A stretch of 64,000 nt of DNA from contig NC_019695.1 of assembly GCF_000317125.1 (NCBI RefSeq), positions 1,786,336-1,850,335 on the forward strand, in the 5' to 3' direction. The stretch comes from Chroococcidiopsis thermalis PCC 7203 (GTDB taxonomy: Bacteria > Cyanobacteriota > Cyanobacteriia > Cyanobacteriales > Chroococcidiopsidaceae). The notes below the pieces were generated by a model. It worked only from the letters and a program-made list of their open reading frames with translations, searched no databases and was not told the origin of the DNA. Made by a program: the position numbers and the translations under genes. Positions 1 through 8,865 of the stretch are shown piece by piece (positions within the stretch are counted from its first letter, which is position 1; each line of letters opens with the position of its first letter).

Positions 1-1
1 C

Positions 2-544
2 ATTTTGGTGAATAATCTGGGAATTTATCAAGCCAAGGAATTTGGCGAAATCACAGATGTAGATTGGATGGAAATTATCGAAACTAACCTCATGAGTGGC
101 GTGCGGTTATCGCGGCATTACTTACCGCTGATGCTGCAACAAAACTGGGGACGGATTATTTTTATCTCCAGCGAATCATCTGTGAATATTCCCGCTGAAA
201 TGATCCATTATGGCGTAACCAAAACCGCTCAACTTGCCTTGGCGCGAGGAATGGCAGAAACTACAGTTGGTAGTAACGTTACGGTAAATTCTATCCTGGC
301 TGGTCCCACCAAGTCAGAAGGGGTAGAAACTTTCGTGCAAGACATGGCGCAGTCTGGCAATATCGATCCGAGCCAGGTAGAAAAAGAGTTTTTCGAGAAG
401 ACTCGCCCTTCTTCCCTAATTAAACGCTTCGCCACGCCGGAGGAAGTTGCGGCTTTAGTTGCTTTCGTAGCCAGTCCCTTAGCGTCTGCTATTAACGGCG
501 CAGCCTTGCGAGTTGAGGGGGGAGTGGTGCGATCGATTATTTAA
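2..544 (+). CDS. SDR family oxidoreductase, 5'-truncated by the window edge
   Basis: This is the C-terminal part of a short-chain dehydrogenase/reductase. The frame is open to the first base and begins ILVNNLG, matching the NNAG motif of classical SDRs, so the Rossmann N-terminus lies outside the window. The catalytic Ser region (FISSES) and the YxxxK pair (HYGVTKTA) are present. The C-terminal EGGVVRSI resembles the usual substrate-loop and GG-containing end of the family. Substrate cannot be read from sequence. A TTG at 5 is an internal codon, not a real start. A GC-rich hairpin follows the stop directly. Confidence 0.9.
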   Translation: MLVNNLGIYQAKEFGEITDVDWMEIIETNLMSGVRLSRHYLPLMLQQNWGRIIFISSESSVNIPAEMIHYGVTKTAQLALARGMAETTVGSNVTVNSILAGPTKSEGVETFVQDMAQSGNIDPSQVEKEFFEKTRPSSLIKRFATPEEVAALVAFVASPLASAINGAALRVEGGVVRSII

Positions 545-549
545 GTAGT

Positions 550-573
550 AGGGGCGCACAGCCGTGCGCCCCT
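550..573. terminator. GC-rich hairpin after the SDR gene, terminator-like repeat
   Basis: AGGGGCGCAC and GTGCGCCCCT form a 10-bp stem with a 4-nt loop, 6 bp after the SDR stop. There is no clear T-tract, so termination is inferred. Similar hairpins with GTAGGGGCG ends recur elsewhere in the window, so it may be a dispersed repeat that also serves as a terminator. Confidence 0.5.
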
Positions 574-579
574 CTAGAT

Positions 580-613
580 ATTGTATAAACCATGTTCGTA
601 TGGTTTATACAAT
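580..613. promoter_or_regulatory. Perfect 14-bp inverted repeat upstream of fumC
   Basis: The arms ATTGTATAAACCAT (580-593) and ATGGTTTATACAAT (600-613) are exact reverse complements around a 6-nt spacer. The element ends 49 bp before the fumarase start. It is AT-rich and lacks a U-tract, so it looks more like an operator or transcript hairpin than a classical terminator. Function is not known. Confidence 0.5.
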
Positions 614-662
614 TGCGAATTGGAGTGCCATAGGATGTAGGATGTGGTGAATTAAGGAATAA

Positions 663-2069
663 ATGCTAATGGAACCCATGACTGCTCAAATCGGCACTCG
701 GACTGAAACCGATAGTATGGGGACGATTGAAGTACCGAGCGATCGCTACTGGGGCGCACAAACCCAGCGATCGCTAATTTACTTCGCCATTGGCAACGAT
801 ACCATGCCACGGGAAATGATTCGGGCGATCGGAGTTTTGAAACAAGCGGCGGCGGTTGTCAATCAAGAGTTGGGACAACTACCGGAAGATAAAGCGAGTT
901 TAATCGTGCAAGCCGCAGAAGAGGTAATTTCTGGCAAGCTAGACGACCATTTTCCGTTACGAATTTGGCAGACGGGCAGCGGCACTCAAACCAACATGAA
1001 TGCAAATGAAGTTATTGCCAATCGAGCGATCGAGCTAGCTGGGGGAGTTTTGGGCAGTAAAAAGCCAATTCACCCCAACGACCATGTAAATATGTCCCAA
1101 TCTTCCAACGATACGTTTCCCACAGCAATGCATATTGCCGCAGCTGAAGAGATTTACCATCGACTGCTACCAATGGTCAAGAAACTGCGAGACGCATTGG
1201 CAGCTAAATCTGAGGAATTTCAGGAGATTGTCAAAATCGGTCGCACTCACTTGATGGATGCCGTACCTTTGACTTTAGGACAAGAATTTTCTGGCTATAT
1301 CGCTCAATTAGATAAAGACTTAAACCGCATTCAAGCTGCATTACCAGATTTATATGAATTAGCAATTGGGGGTACGGCAGTAGGTACGGGTTTGAATACA
1401 CATCCAGAATTTGCCGATCGCGTCGCGGCGAAAATTAGCGATCGCACCCAATTACCATTTATCTCTGCCCCAAATAAATTTGCCGCTTTAGCGGCTCACG
1501 ATGCGATCGTTGCTGCTAGCGGGACGTTGAAAACCCTAGCAACTTCGTTAATGAAAATTGCCAACGATCTGCGCTGGTTGGGTTCTGGTCCCCGGTGTGG
1601 CTTAGGAGAGCTAATTTTACCTGCGAATGAACCTGGATCGTCAATTATGCCAGGAAAAGTCAATCCGACTCAGTGCGAGGCGATGACGATGGTATGCGTG
1701 CAAGTGATGGGAAACGACACCGCGATCGCAGTTGCCGGATCTCAAGGTAACTTCGAGCTAAACGTGTTCAAGCCTGTCATGATACACAACTTGCTGCACT
1801 CCATCCGATTATTAGCCGATGCTTGCTCGTCTTTTACCGAACATTTAGTTGTTGGTATTGAGCCAAATCGAGAACAAATTCAGCATTTCCTCACCAATTC
1901 CCTGATGCTAGTCACAGCACTCAACCCCCATATCGGTTACGATCGCGCTGCTGCTGTGGCGAAAAAAGCATATAGCGATCGCACTACGCTACGCCAAGCC
2001 TGTGTCGAGTTAGGCTACCTCACCGAAGTAGAATTCGATCGCCTCGTCCGCCCGGAGAAAATGATTTAA
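663..2069 (+). CDS. fumC: Fumarate hydratase, class II
   Basis: Catalyses reversible hydration of fumarate to L-malate in the cytosol, part of the TCA branch and of fumarate recycling from purine and arginine synthesis. The 468-residue length is typical of class II (iron-independent) fumarases. The superfamily signature [11 protein letters not shown] lies near residue 324, and the upstream substrate-site segments [13 protein letters not shown] and SQSSNDTFP are intact. ATG codons occur at 663, 669 and 678; AAGGA just before 663 favours the first. The N-terminus EPSD-type segment [14 protein letters not shown] is canonical. It stands alone, preceded by an inverted repeat and followed by a repeat-filled spacer. 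Confidence 0.96.
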   Translation: MLMEPMTAQIGTRTETDSMGTIEVPSDRYWGAQTQRSLIYFAIGNDTMPREMIRAIGVLKQAAAVVNQELGQLPEDKASLIVQAAEEVISGKLDDHFPLRIWQTGSGTQTNMNANEVIANRAIELAGGVLGSKKPIHPNDHVNMSQSSNDTFPTAMHIAAAEEIYHRLLPMVKKLRDALAAKSEEFQEIVKIGRTHLMDAVPLTLGQEFSGYIAQLDKDLNRIQAALPDLYELAIGGTAVGTGLNTHPEFADRVAAKISDRTQLPFISAPNKFAALAAHDAIVAASGTLKTLATSLMKIANDLRWLGSGPRCGLGELILPANEPGSSIMPGKVNPTQCEAMTMVCVQVMGNDTAIAVAGSQGNFELNVFKPVMIHNLLHSIRLLADACSSFTEHLVVGIEPNREQIQHFLTNSLMLVTALNPHIGYDRAAAVAKKAYSDRTTLRQACVELGYLTEVEFDRLVRPEKMI

Positions 2070-2100
2070 TTAGGGAGCAGAGAGTAGGGAGGGACAAAGG

Positions 2101-2160
2101 GGAACTCGGGAACCCCACGACCGAAGGGAGTGGGGATTAGGGGGCGAAGGGGGACAAGGG
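2101..2160. repeat. 60-bp dispersed repeat module, copy 1
   Basis: This 60-bp stretch matches 47014-47073 at 59 of 60 positions by direct reading. It contains an inner segment (ACCCCACGACCGAAGGGAGT) flanked by GGGGGACAA-type tandem units. It lies in the 354-bp gene-free spacer after fumC, which also holds CCCATTACC repeats near 2167-2200; nothing else is recognisable there. Confidence 0.8.
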
Positions 2161-2423
2161 AGCAACTACCCATTACCAACTCCCATTACCCATTACCTAT
2201 TCTTCCCGTGTATCTACTGAACGTTCAATCGCAGCAGCATGAATCCAGAAAAAGTTTCCGCATAAATGCTCTGGGGGTAAGAGTGAGGGTGGGTTAATTT
2301 TTTTTTATATTTTTGTTGCTTGTACTTAGCCTAAATGCTAATTTTCAGCGTTGTGGGTGGGAATGCAGCGAAAATTGTTTTATATTCAATAACTACTCGA
2401 CTTAAAGCACAAGGCTAGCTACG

Positions 2424-3176
2424 ATGAAGCGGCGAATTCAATCTTCCATAATAACCAAATTTTTTAATTTAGATATTAGTAGGAACATGGCGATCGCGCC
2501 AGTCGTAACTCTATTGGTAGGAACATGGTTGGCAGTAGTTGCTAACGCCACTGAAACGCAACCCATAGCTGAAAACAAAAAAACAATTCCGAATTCCGCA
2601 TTCCGAATTTCTAATTCTAATTTCACTCCCCGCGAACTCGACTTTCAAGCTCCCTCTTCTGCACCAGCTAACCCCGCATCAGTTAAGCCTTTACCAGTAA
2701 ATCCCGTACCTACTCCTCGCACAACGAATTACTTGGTTTACGTAAATAATCCGAATGCATTGACGCTACAACGAATCAAACAGTTTGAGCCATCGGCATT
2801 CGTGCGCCAGTATCAACAAAGAAACGTGATTCAGGCAGGAATATTTCAACAAACTGCCAACGCCCAAAAACTAGCGATCGCCCTAGAATCTCAAGGCATT
2901 GATGCGCGAATTGTCAATCTTTCAACTGGAGAAGATACAGATTTTACAGGTAAATTTTATTTTGTCGTCATTCCTGCTAAACAAGACAAATTAGGTGCGA
3001 TAGAACAGCGAATACAACAGCTAAGAATGGGAATGCCAGTCAGAATTAGCCAGCGCCAAGAACCGCGCACTCACGTAAGAGTGGGACCATTTTTGGCAAA
3101 AGAACAAGCCGAAAATTGGCGGCGCTATTTACGAGCTTCAGGACTGAGAAGGGCGCGAGTTTATTACGGACAATAG
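2424..3176 (+). CDS. Exported SPOR-like repeat protein, unknown role
   Basis: 250 residues. One hydrophobic segment at about residues 22-42 (MAIAPVVTLLVGTWLAVVANA) looks like a signal peptide or anchor. A Pro-rich linker (about 60-100) follows, then two halves resembling SPOR/sporulation-related repeats: a segment with QAGIFQQTANAQKLAIALESQG and a closing HVRVGPFLAKEQAENWRRYL. SPOR domains bind denuded peptidoglycan, so a cell-envelope role is inferred, not shown. Residues about 55-67 (IPNSAFRISNSN) are encoded by an ATTCCGAATTCCG-type short repeat seen elsewhere in the window, so this linker is probably repeat-derived. Confidence 0.7.
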   Translation: MKRRIQSSIITKFFNLDISRNMAIAPVVTLLVGTWLAVVANATETQPIAENKKTIPNSAFRISNSNFTPRELDFQAPSSAPANPASVKPLPVNPVPTPRTTNYLVYVNNPNALTLQRIKQFEPSAFVRQYQQRNVIQAGIFQQTANAQKLAIALESQGIDARIVNLSTGEDTDFTGKFYFVVIPAKQDKLGAIEQRIQQLRMGMPVRISQRQEPRTHVRVGPFLAKEQAENWRRYLRASGLRRARVYYGQ

Positions 3177-3196
3177 TTAATAATTGAATTAATAAC

Positions 3197-3601
3197 CTAG
3201 AAAACTGCTAGTACAATTAAGGCGACCAAGCAAACAAACTGAATGCCTAAACAGAAAACTCGATACAACGGATTTAAGCCAGCTATGTGAATCAGTGAGT
3301 GTGCTAGCCGAAATCCGATGTATGCGACAACAAGTGAATCTACCGCTGTTCCAAATACGCCTCGAACTGTGAGCAGAAACACAACTCCTAAATATAAAGG
3401 TAGGTTCTCCACCAAGTTAGCTTGTACCCGATATAAGCGCCAAAGCAAGCTTTCATCATTTGGTGTGGCGAAATCTTTGACAGAACCACCAGCAGAGAGA
3501 TGTCGAATTCTAACAACAATCAAAGAGACAACGACAGCGATCGTCCATACGATGAAAATTACTAAACCCCAAAGGGGAAAGGTCATATTCACAGTACCCA
3601 T
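3197..3601 (-). CDS. MAPEG family membrane protein
   Basis: MAPEG proteins are four-helix membrane proteins related to glutathione transferase/leukotriene synthase enzymes. Helices are visible at WGLVIFIVWTIAVVVSLIVV, NLPLYLGVVFLLTV and a final LGIQFVCLVALIVLAV. The family motif RxxxNxxENxP is present as RVQANLVENLPLY. The reading frame is open back to 3664, but 3601 (MGTVNMTFPL) or 3586 fits the usual short N-terminus better; the upstream residues are Ser-rich and have no Shine-Dalgarno. Substrate is unknown. It converges with the gene before it. Confidence 0.75.
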   Translation of the reverse strand: MGTVNMTFPLWGLVIFIVWTIAVVVSLIVVRIRHLSAGGSVKDFATPNDESLLWRLYRVQANLVENLPLYLGVVFLLTVRGVFGTAVDSLVVAYIGFRLAHSLIHIAGLNPLYRVFCLGIQFVCLVALIVLAVF

Positions 3602-3726
3602 GACTGAATACATACAATCTGTCCTGGTAATGAGACTGCTGCTACTATAGCGTTCCTCACGCAATTGCTTTCAATCATCCTGGACTGCATATATAGCGCT
3701 CCTAGATGAATCGTGAAATCGATTGC

Positions 3727-3762
3727 CCGTGTAGAGATGTTACATGTAACGTCTCTACACGG
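3727..3762. repeat. REP palindrome (TGTAGAGACGT family)
   Basis: CCGTGTAGAG and CTCTACACGG bound a near-perfect 36-bp palindrome in the spacer between the MAPEG and nnr genes. It belongs to the same family as copies at 39549, 42938, 43276, 43716, 53022 and 62596, probably mobilised by the RAYT at 42985. Confidence 0.8.
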
Positions 3763-3920
3763 AAAACGTTTGCAAATCAATTTGGATTGCTGTAGTTGCT
3801 GCTGATATGCGATCGCAGCACGACCCGAAAAACCGATCGCCTCAAGCTTTATGACTCAAGCGTTAAGCTGTAGCTCGATAAGGCTGGTAGTCTAGATAAA
3901 GTAAGCTTTGGATTTGAGCT

Positions 3921-5480
3921 TTGCTACCAGAACGATCTAGACGCAAACAAATTGAGCAAGTCGTAGTTACGGCTGAGCAGATGCGCCAGATTGAGGCGCG
4001 GATATTTGCTGCGGGAATGCCAGTAGCAGCTTTGATGGAAAAAGTAGGGGGCGCGATCGCCCGACGAGTGCAGACATTGTATCCCTATCCGCAGATACGG
4101 CGGGTCGGCGTGCTAGTAGGACCAGGACATAACGGTGGTGATGCGTTGGTGGTGGCGCGAGAGCTACATTTTCAAGGGTATGAAGTTCTCGTTTACCGTC
4201 CGATCGCCAAATTGAAAGAATTAACCGACCAACACGCACAGTATGTTAAGAGTTTGGGCATTCCACATTTTGAGGCGATCGCTGCCTTGCAAGATTGTGA
4301 CTTGTTAATCGATGGCTTATTTGGGTTTGGCATGGAACGCCAAATCACCGAGCCTATCGCCTCAGATATTCACCAACTCGACCGCTGGTCTATGCCTATT
4401 CTCAGCATCGATCTCCCTTCTGGGTTGCATACAGATACAGGAGAAGTGCTAGGAAAAGCAGTTAAAGCAACGCGAACTTTTTGTTTGGGATTGTGGAAGC
4501 AAGGATTATTACAAGATCGAGCATTAGAGTATATCGGTACGGCAGAACTGCTCGATTTTGATATTCCCGTAGCAGATATACACGCTGTTTTGGAAGCGCC
4601 TAAAGTCAAGCGCGTGACGAGTGACTTGGCGATCGCCACTCTTCCCCTGACTCGTCCGCCTGTCACCCACAAGTACAAACAAGGGCATTTACTACTCATC
4701 TGCGGTTCGCGACGCTATGCTGGCGGTGCATTACTAACGGCTTTAGGTGCTAGAGCAAGTGGTGTCGGAATGCTGTCGATCGCCGTGCCTGAATCGCTCA
4801 AACCCCTGCTGAACGCGCAACTTCCTGAAGCATTAGTTGTAGGTTGTCCCGAAACCGATAACGGCGCGATCGCCCAGCTCGATTTACCAGAAGGAACCGA
4901 TTTAGAATCATTTCAAGCTATTGCCTGCGGTCCCGGTCTGACTTTAGAAGCCACGCCGATTATCCAAGGAGTTTTAAACAACGATTGTCCCCTAGTTCTA
5001 GATGCAGACGGGTTGAATATTCTTGCCATTTTGGGGACGCAAAAGTTATCGCGGCGATCGTCTCCAACCGTCCTCACACCTCATGCAGGAGAGTTTAAGC
5101 GCTTATTTCCCGATGCTCCTAGCCCGATGCAAGACCGCGTTAGTGCTGTACGAGAAGCAGCGCAGACGAGCAAAGCAGTAGTATTGCTCAAGGGAGCGAG
5201 AACGGCGATCGCCAATCCATCAGGTCAAGTCTGGCTTAATCCTGAGAGTACGCCTGCATTAGCACGGGGTGGGAGTGGCGATGTTTTAACTGGATTACTG
5301 GGGGGACTGCTCGCCCAGGCAACCGCACAACATATCTCAGTAGATGCGATCGCGGCGTGTGCGGCATGGTGGCACTCCCAAGCTGGCATTTTAGCAGAAC
5401 GAGAAAGAACTCAAATCGGAGTCGATGCATTTACATTGACGCAGTTTTTGATTCCAGTTCTGCATCAATCTGTAGGATAG
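3921..5480 (+). CDS. nnr: Bifunctional NAD(P)H-hydrate epimerase/dehydratase
   Basis: Repairs damaged NADHX and NADPHX. The N-terminal YjeF_N epimerase domain (about residues 15-225) carries GPGHNGGDALVVAREL. The C-terminal ADP-dependent (S)-NAD(P)H-hydrate dehydratase domain (about 240-515) carries HKYKQGHLLLICGS and the nucleotide-site motif GGSGDVLTGLLGG. Length 519 is typical of the fused bacterial enzyme. The start used is a TTG at 3921; the conserved start of the domain (VTAEQMRQIEARIF) begins about 15 residues later and an ATG lies at 3979, so the true start is uncertain. No operon partner is evident. Confidence 0.93.
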   Translation: MLPERSRRKQIEQVVVTAEQMRQIEARIFAAGMPVAALMEKVGGAIARRVQTLYPYPQIRRVGVLVGPGHNGGDALVVARELHFQGYEVLVYRPIAKLKELTDQHAQYVKSLGIPHFEAIAALQDCDLLIDGLFGFGMERQITEPIASDIHQLDRWSMPILSIDLPSGLHTDTGEVLGKAVKATRTFCLGLWKQGLLQDRALEYIGTAELLDFDIPVADIHAVLEAPKVKRVTSDLAIATLPLTRPPVTHKYKQGHLLLICGSRRYAGGALLTALGARASGVGMLSIAVPESLKPLLNAQLPEALVVGCPETDNGAIAQLDLPEGTDLESFQAIACGPGLTLEATPIIQGVLNNDCPLVLDADGLNILAILGTQKLSRRSSPTVLTPHAGEFKRLFPDAPSPMQDRVSAVREAAQTSKAVVLLKGARTAIANPSGQVWLNPESTPALARGGSGDVLTGLLGGLLAQATAQHISVDAIAACAAWWHSQAGILAERERTQIGVDAFTLTQFLIPVLHQSVG

Positions 5481-5589
5481 TCGTTAAAAATCATACTTTT
5501 TGAGGGAGAAAAACTCTGTACTTAAATGGCAAGCTGAGAGAAATTAGCCTACGGCAGGATTTTCTGCTGCCAAAATCTCAGCAGCAAGT

Positions 5590-8070
5590 ATGGTAGATCG
5601 GGAAATAATTCAGATAAGTAGAGCCTTAAGCGCCACCTACGATCTGCGGGTGGTTTTTCTTTCGCTAGCGATCGCGATTTTTGGTGCTTACACAGCGCTA
5701 GATTTGGTGGGACAAGTTATTTATGCGCAGGGAATTGCACGGAAATTTTGGACGGTTGGCGGCGCGATCGCTTTAGGAATTAGTGTCTGGGCAATGCATT
5801 TTGTTGCCATGCTTGCCTATCAATTACCAATTCCCATCTCTTACAACTTTGAAATCGTTTTACTGTCAATGGTAGTGGCGATCGCATTTGCTGGTTTGGG
5901 GCTGTTCCTCGTCAGTCGCCTACCGTTGAAATGGCTGTTGTTAGCGTCTGGCAGTTTTTTTGTCGGGCTTGCCGCTATTGGGATGCATTACATTGCTATG
6001 CAGGGGATGTTGGTAGCAGCAGAACCAATCTACGATCTGCGGTTCGTTGCTTTTTCCAATTTGTGTGCGGTTGGTCTGTCCTTTTGTGGCTTGTGGCTGA
6101 CATTTCATCCGGCTGCTAAAGTTCTGGTTCCGGCTGAGAGTTGGCGCAAGCTGGGAAGTGCCATCTTAGCGGGAACTGCGATTGATGGAATGCACTACCT
6201 GGCGATGGCGGGAGTCGATTTCTATCCCAGCGTCCAAAAATTAAGCACGATGCCTGCTGGCATTGATAACTACGTGCTGGCAATTACGATTGGTGTTGCA
6301 ACTTTGGCGATCTTATTATTGGGTGGCTTGGCTTCTTTTTTTGGTCAACAACTCAGAGCAGAAATCGCCAGAGTTGAAGCAATACGAGAAAGTGAAAAGC
6401 GATATCAAGAATTATTCGAGCTGGCTCCCGATGCCTATTTTTCCCTGACACCTGATGGCACAATCCAATCGGCAAATCAGTTTAGTGCTGAGTATTTAGG
6501 CTATAGCCAAGAAGAACTAATTGGTAGTTCGGCTTGGATGACAGTTTACGAAGCCGATCTTCCTTGGGCGCAGCAGTGGATGGAGAGCATGTTTCGCGAC
6601 AGAGTGACGACGAGCGAAATCGAACTGCGAAAAGTGCGTAAAGATGGCTCGGTGTTTTGGATTCGCGAACGCAGCAAATTAATTTTAGATGCAATAGGGA
6701 CACCTGTAGGACTGAATACGATTTGCCGCGACATTACCCAATTGAAACAAGTAGAAGAACAATTGCGGCAGAATGCGTTTCACGATCCGCTCACGGGATT
6801 ACCCAATCGCGTGCTGTTTATGGATCGCTTGCAATTAGCGATCGAGCATCACAAAAGGCATCCAGAAGATTTTTTCGCCGTTTTGTTTCTAGATTTAGAC
6901 CGCTTTAAAGTCATTAACGATAGTTTAGGGCATTTACTGGGCGATCGCTTACTCATGGCGATCGGCGATCGCCTTAAAGAATGTCTGCGTCCTATAGATA
7001 CGGTAGCGCGGCTCGGGGGAGACGAATTTACAATTCTGATCGAGGATATTACCGATGTTAGCGATGCAATTCGCGTTGCCGAACGAGTCAATACTGCGCT
7101 TGCTGTGCCGTTTCATTTAGACGGACAGGAAGTTTTCACCGCTGCCAGTATTGGTATTGCCTTAAGTACCACTGGTTATGAAAACTCCGAAGACGTGCTG
7201 CGAGATGCCGATCTTGCCATGTATCGCGCCAAAAGCCAGGGAACGTCAGGCTATCAGATATTTAACCCTGACATGCACGCTAGGGCAGTAGCACTGTTGC
7301 AATTGGAAACAGATCTAAGAAATGCTGTGGAACGACAAGAGTTTCGCCTGTACTATCAACCAATTATCTCGCTAGCTACAGGTAGAATTGTCGGTTTTGA
7401 GGCTTTGATTCGCTGGCAACATCCCCAATACGGTTTGCAAAACCCCAGCCAATTTATCCACGCCGCAGAGGAGGCGGGACTGATTAACCGCATCTGTCAG
7501 TGGGTACTCTACACGGCTTGCGCTCAATTAGCTCAGTGGCAAAGGCAATTTCCTGCGATCGCACCTTTAACGATGAGTGTAAATATTTCTGGCAAGCAGT
7601 TCAGTCAACCCCAGCTCAGCCAGCAAGTACAGCAAGCTTTACAGGATACAGAATTAAGTGCCGAATGCTTGCACCTAGAGATTACTGAAGGCGCAATTAT
7701 GGATGGAGCCGGAGCCGCACCCGATCTCCTCTGGCAGTTACGAAATTTAGGCGTGCAATTATGGATCGATGACTTTGGCACGGGATACTCATCTCTAGGG
7801 CGGCTCTATCACTTTCCGATTCACGGTTTAAAGGTCGATCGCTCCTTTGTGGCACAAATTGAAAACGCTGACAACGTCCCCCTTGTGGAAACTATCCTCA
7901 CTCTCGCTCGCCAGCTCGAACTAGAGGTGACAGCCGAAGGAGTAGAAACCGCAACACAACTTACCCGACTGCGAGCTTTACAGTCCGAATACGCACAAGG
8001 CTACTTTTTCTCTCCTGCTGTAGATGGGGAAGCAGCAACAGCCTTACTGAGTCAAAATCTGCAATGGTAA
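5590..8070 (+). CDS. MHYT-PAS-GGDEF-EAL signalling protein
   Basis: Predicted membrane-bound cyclic-di-GMP enzyme. The first about 255 residues form seven membrane helices of an MHYT sensor with MHFVAM, MHYIAM and MHYLAM motifs, thought to bind copper and sense a diatomic gas or redox state. A PAS domain follows (about 275-395) and then GGDEF at 476-480 with an intact inhibitory RxxD site (RPID) five residues upstream. The phosphodiesterase domain has EAL at 604-606 and DDFGTGYSSL. Both catalytic motifs look complete, so either activity is possible; which dominates cannot be read here. It stands as a single gene. Confidence 0.93.
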   Translation: MVDREIIQISRALSATYDLRVVFLSLAIAIFGAYTALDLVGQVIYAQGIARKFWTVGGAIALGISVWAMHFVAMLAYQLPIPISYNFEIVLLSMVVAIAFAGLGLFLVSRLPLKWLLLASGSFFVGLAAIGMHYIAMQGMLVAAEPIYDLRFVAFSNLCAVGLSFCGLWLTFHPAAKVLVPAESWRKLGSAILAGTAIDGMHYLAMAGVDFYPSVQKLSTMPAGIDNYVLAITIGVATLAILLLGGLASFFGQQLRAEIARVEAIRESEKRYQELFELAPDAYFSLTPDGTIQSANQFSAEYLGYSQEELIGSSAWMTVYEADLPWAQQWMESMFRDRVTTSEIELRKVRKDGSVFWIRERSKLILDAIGTPVGLNTICRDITQLKQVEEQLRQNAFHDPLTGLPNRVLFMDRLQLAIEHHKRHPEDFFAVLFLDLDRFKVINDSLGHLLGDRLLMAIGDRLKECLRPIDTVARLGGDEFTILIEDITDVSDAIRVAERVNTALAVPFHLDGQEVFTAASIGIALSTTGYENSEDVLRDADLAMYRAKSQGTSGYQIFNPDMHARAVALLQLETDLRNAVERQEFRLYYQPIISLATGRIVGFEALIRWQHPQYGLQNPSQFIHAAEEAGLINRICQWVLYTACAQLAQWQRQFPAIAPLTMSVNISGKQFSQPQLSQQVQQALQDTELSAECLHLEITEGAIMDGAGAAPDLLWQLRNLGVQLWIDDFGTGYSSLGRLYHFPIHGLKVDRSFVAQIENADNVPLVETILTLARQLELEVTAEGVETATQLTRLRALQSEYAQGYFFSPAVDGEAATALLSQNLQW

Positions 8071-8381
8071 AAAAGTTGAAAGTCGTAAGTCGAACAAGGG
8101 ATAGGGGGAGTAATTCTAGCCACTAGTCACCAGCCACTAGCCACTAATAACTGATAAATCTGTAGCTTTTCATCTTGACACAGCCGATCGCCAAATTGCG
8201 AGATTTTTATCAGGGTTTTTAACTTGTATTATTTGTTTACACTTACCTATTAATACTTAACGATCGCTGGCTCCCAATTAAGAATATCTTAATTTCAGTA
8301 ATTTTTCTGACCCAGAAAATGTGCGGATAAATTATGTTTGATTTGTCTGCTTCATGAAATTTTTTTGAACTTAAACGGAAA
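8071..8381. other. Gene-free spacer with short repeats
   Basis: The first 90 bases hold CCACTAGTCACCAGCCACTAGCC-type short direct repeats of the kind scattered in other spacers. The rest is AT-rich with no recognisable RNA gene; it presumably holds the promoter of the small exported protein that follows. Confidence 0.4.
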
Positions 8382-8690
8382 ATGCTGACTGGAAAGCAAC
8401 TCACATACACACTTCTCTCTACTGCCACTTTTTTCTTTCCTACATTGGTTCGAGCTGAAGCAAATACCAATGCATACCCGGCAGAAGTCGTACAAAGTTT
8501 TATGCAGGAATGCACGGAAAAAAGTGGTAAAAAACAAGTCTGTGCTTGCGTCCTCGATCGCATTCAAGACGACTACGATCTCGAACAGTTTTCTAAACTA
8601 GAAAAAAAGTACAGAGCAACTGGCAAAATTCCCAAAGAAGTCAAGAAGTTTATGTTTGGCTGCGTTGCCAGCAATCTTGCTAATAATTGA
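8382..8690 (+). CDS. Small exported four-cysteine protein, unknown function
   Basis: 102 residues with a likely signal peptide (residues 1-25, ending LVRAEA) and a mature domain of about 75 residues with four cysteines: C44, a C-x-C pair in QVCACVLDRIQ, and a C near the end (FMFGCVAS). The pattern suggests two disulfides in the periplasm. The DRIQDDYDLEQF segment and TGKIP turn look like a conserved small cyanobacterial family, but I cannot name it. Codon use resembles neighbours. The gene stands alone. Confidence 0.65.
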   Translation: MLTGKQLTYTLLSTATFFFPTLVRAEANTNAYPAEVVQSFMQECTEKSGKKQVCACVLDRIQDDYDLEQFSKLEKKYRATGKIPKEVKKFMFGCVASNLANN

Positions 8691-8865
8691 GTCATTTGTC
8701 ATTTGTGAATGATTAGTGTTCTTAGTTACGACTTACGACTTCTCGTTTATCATTTGTAGACTTACCAATAACTAATGAATCATTAGTCAGTTGTCAATAT
8801 TTCTTTGGGCGTACCAATGACAAATGACGAATGACTAATGACAAACTATCAAGCCGATAACTTAA

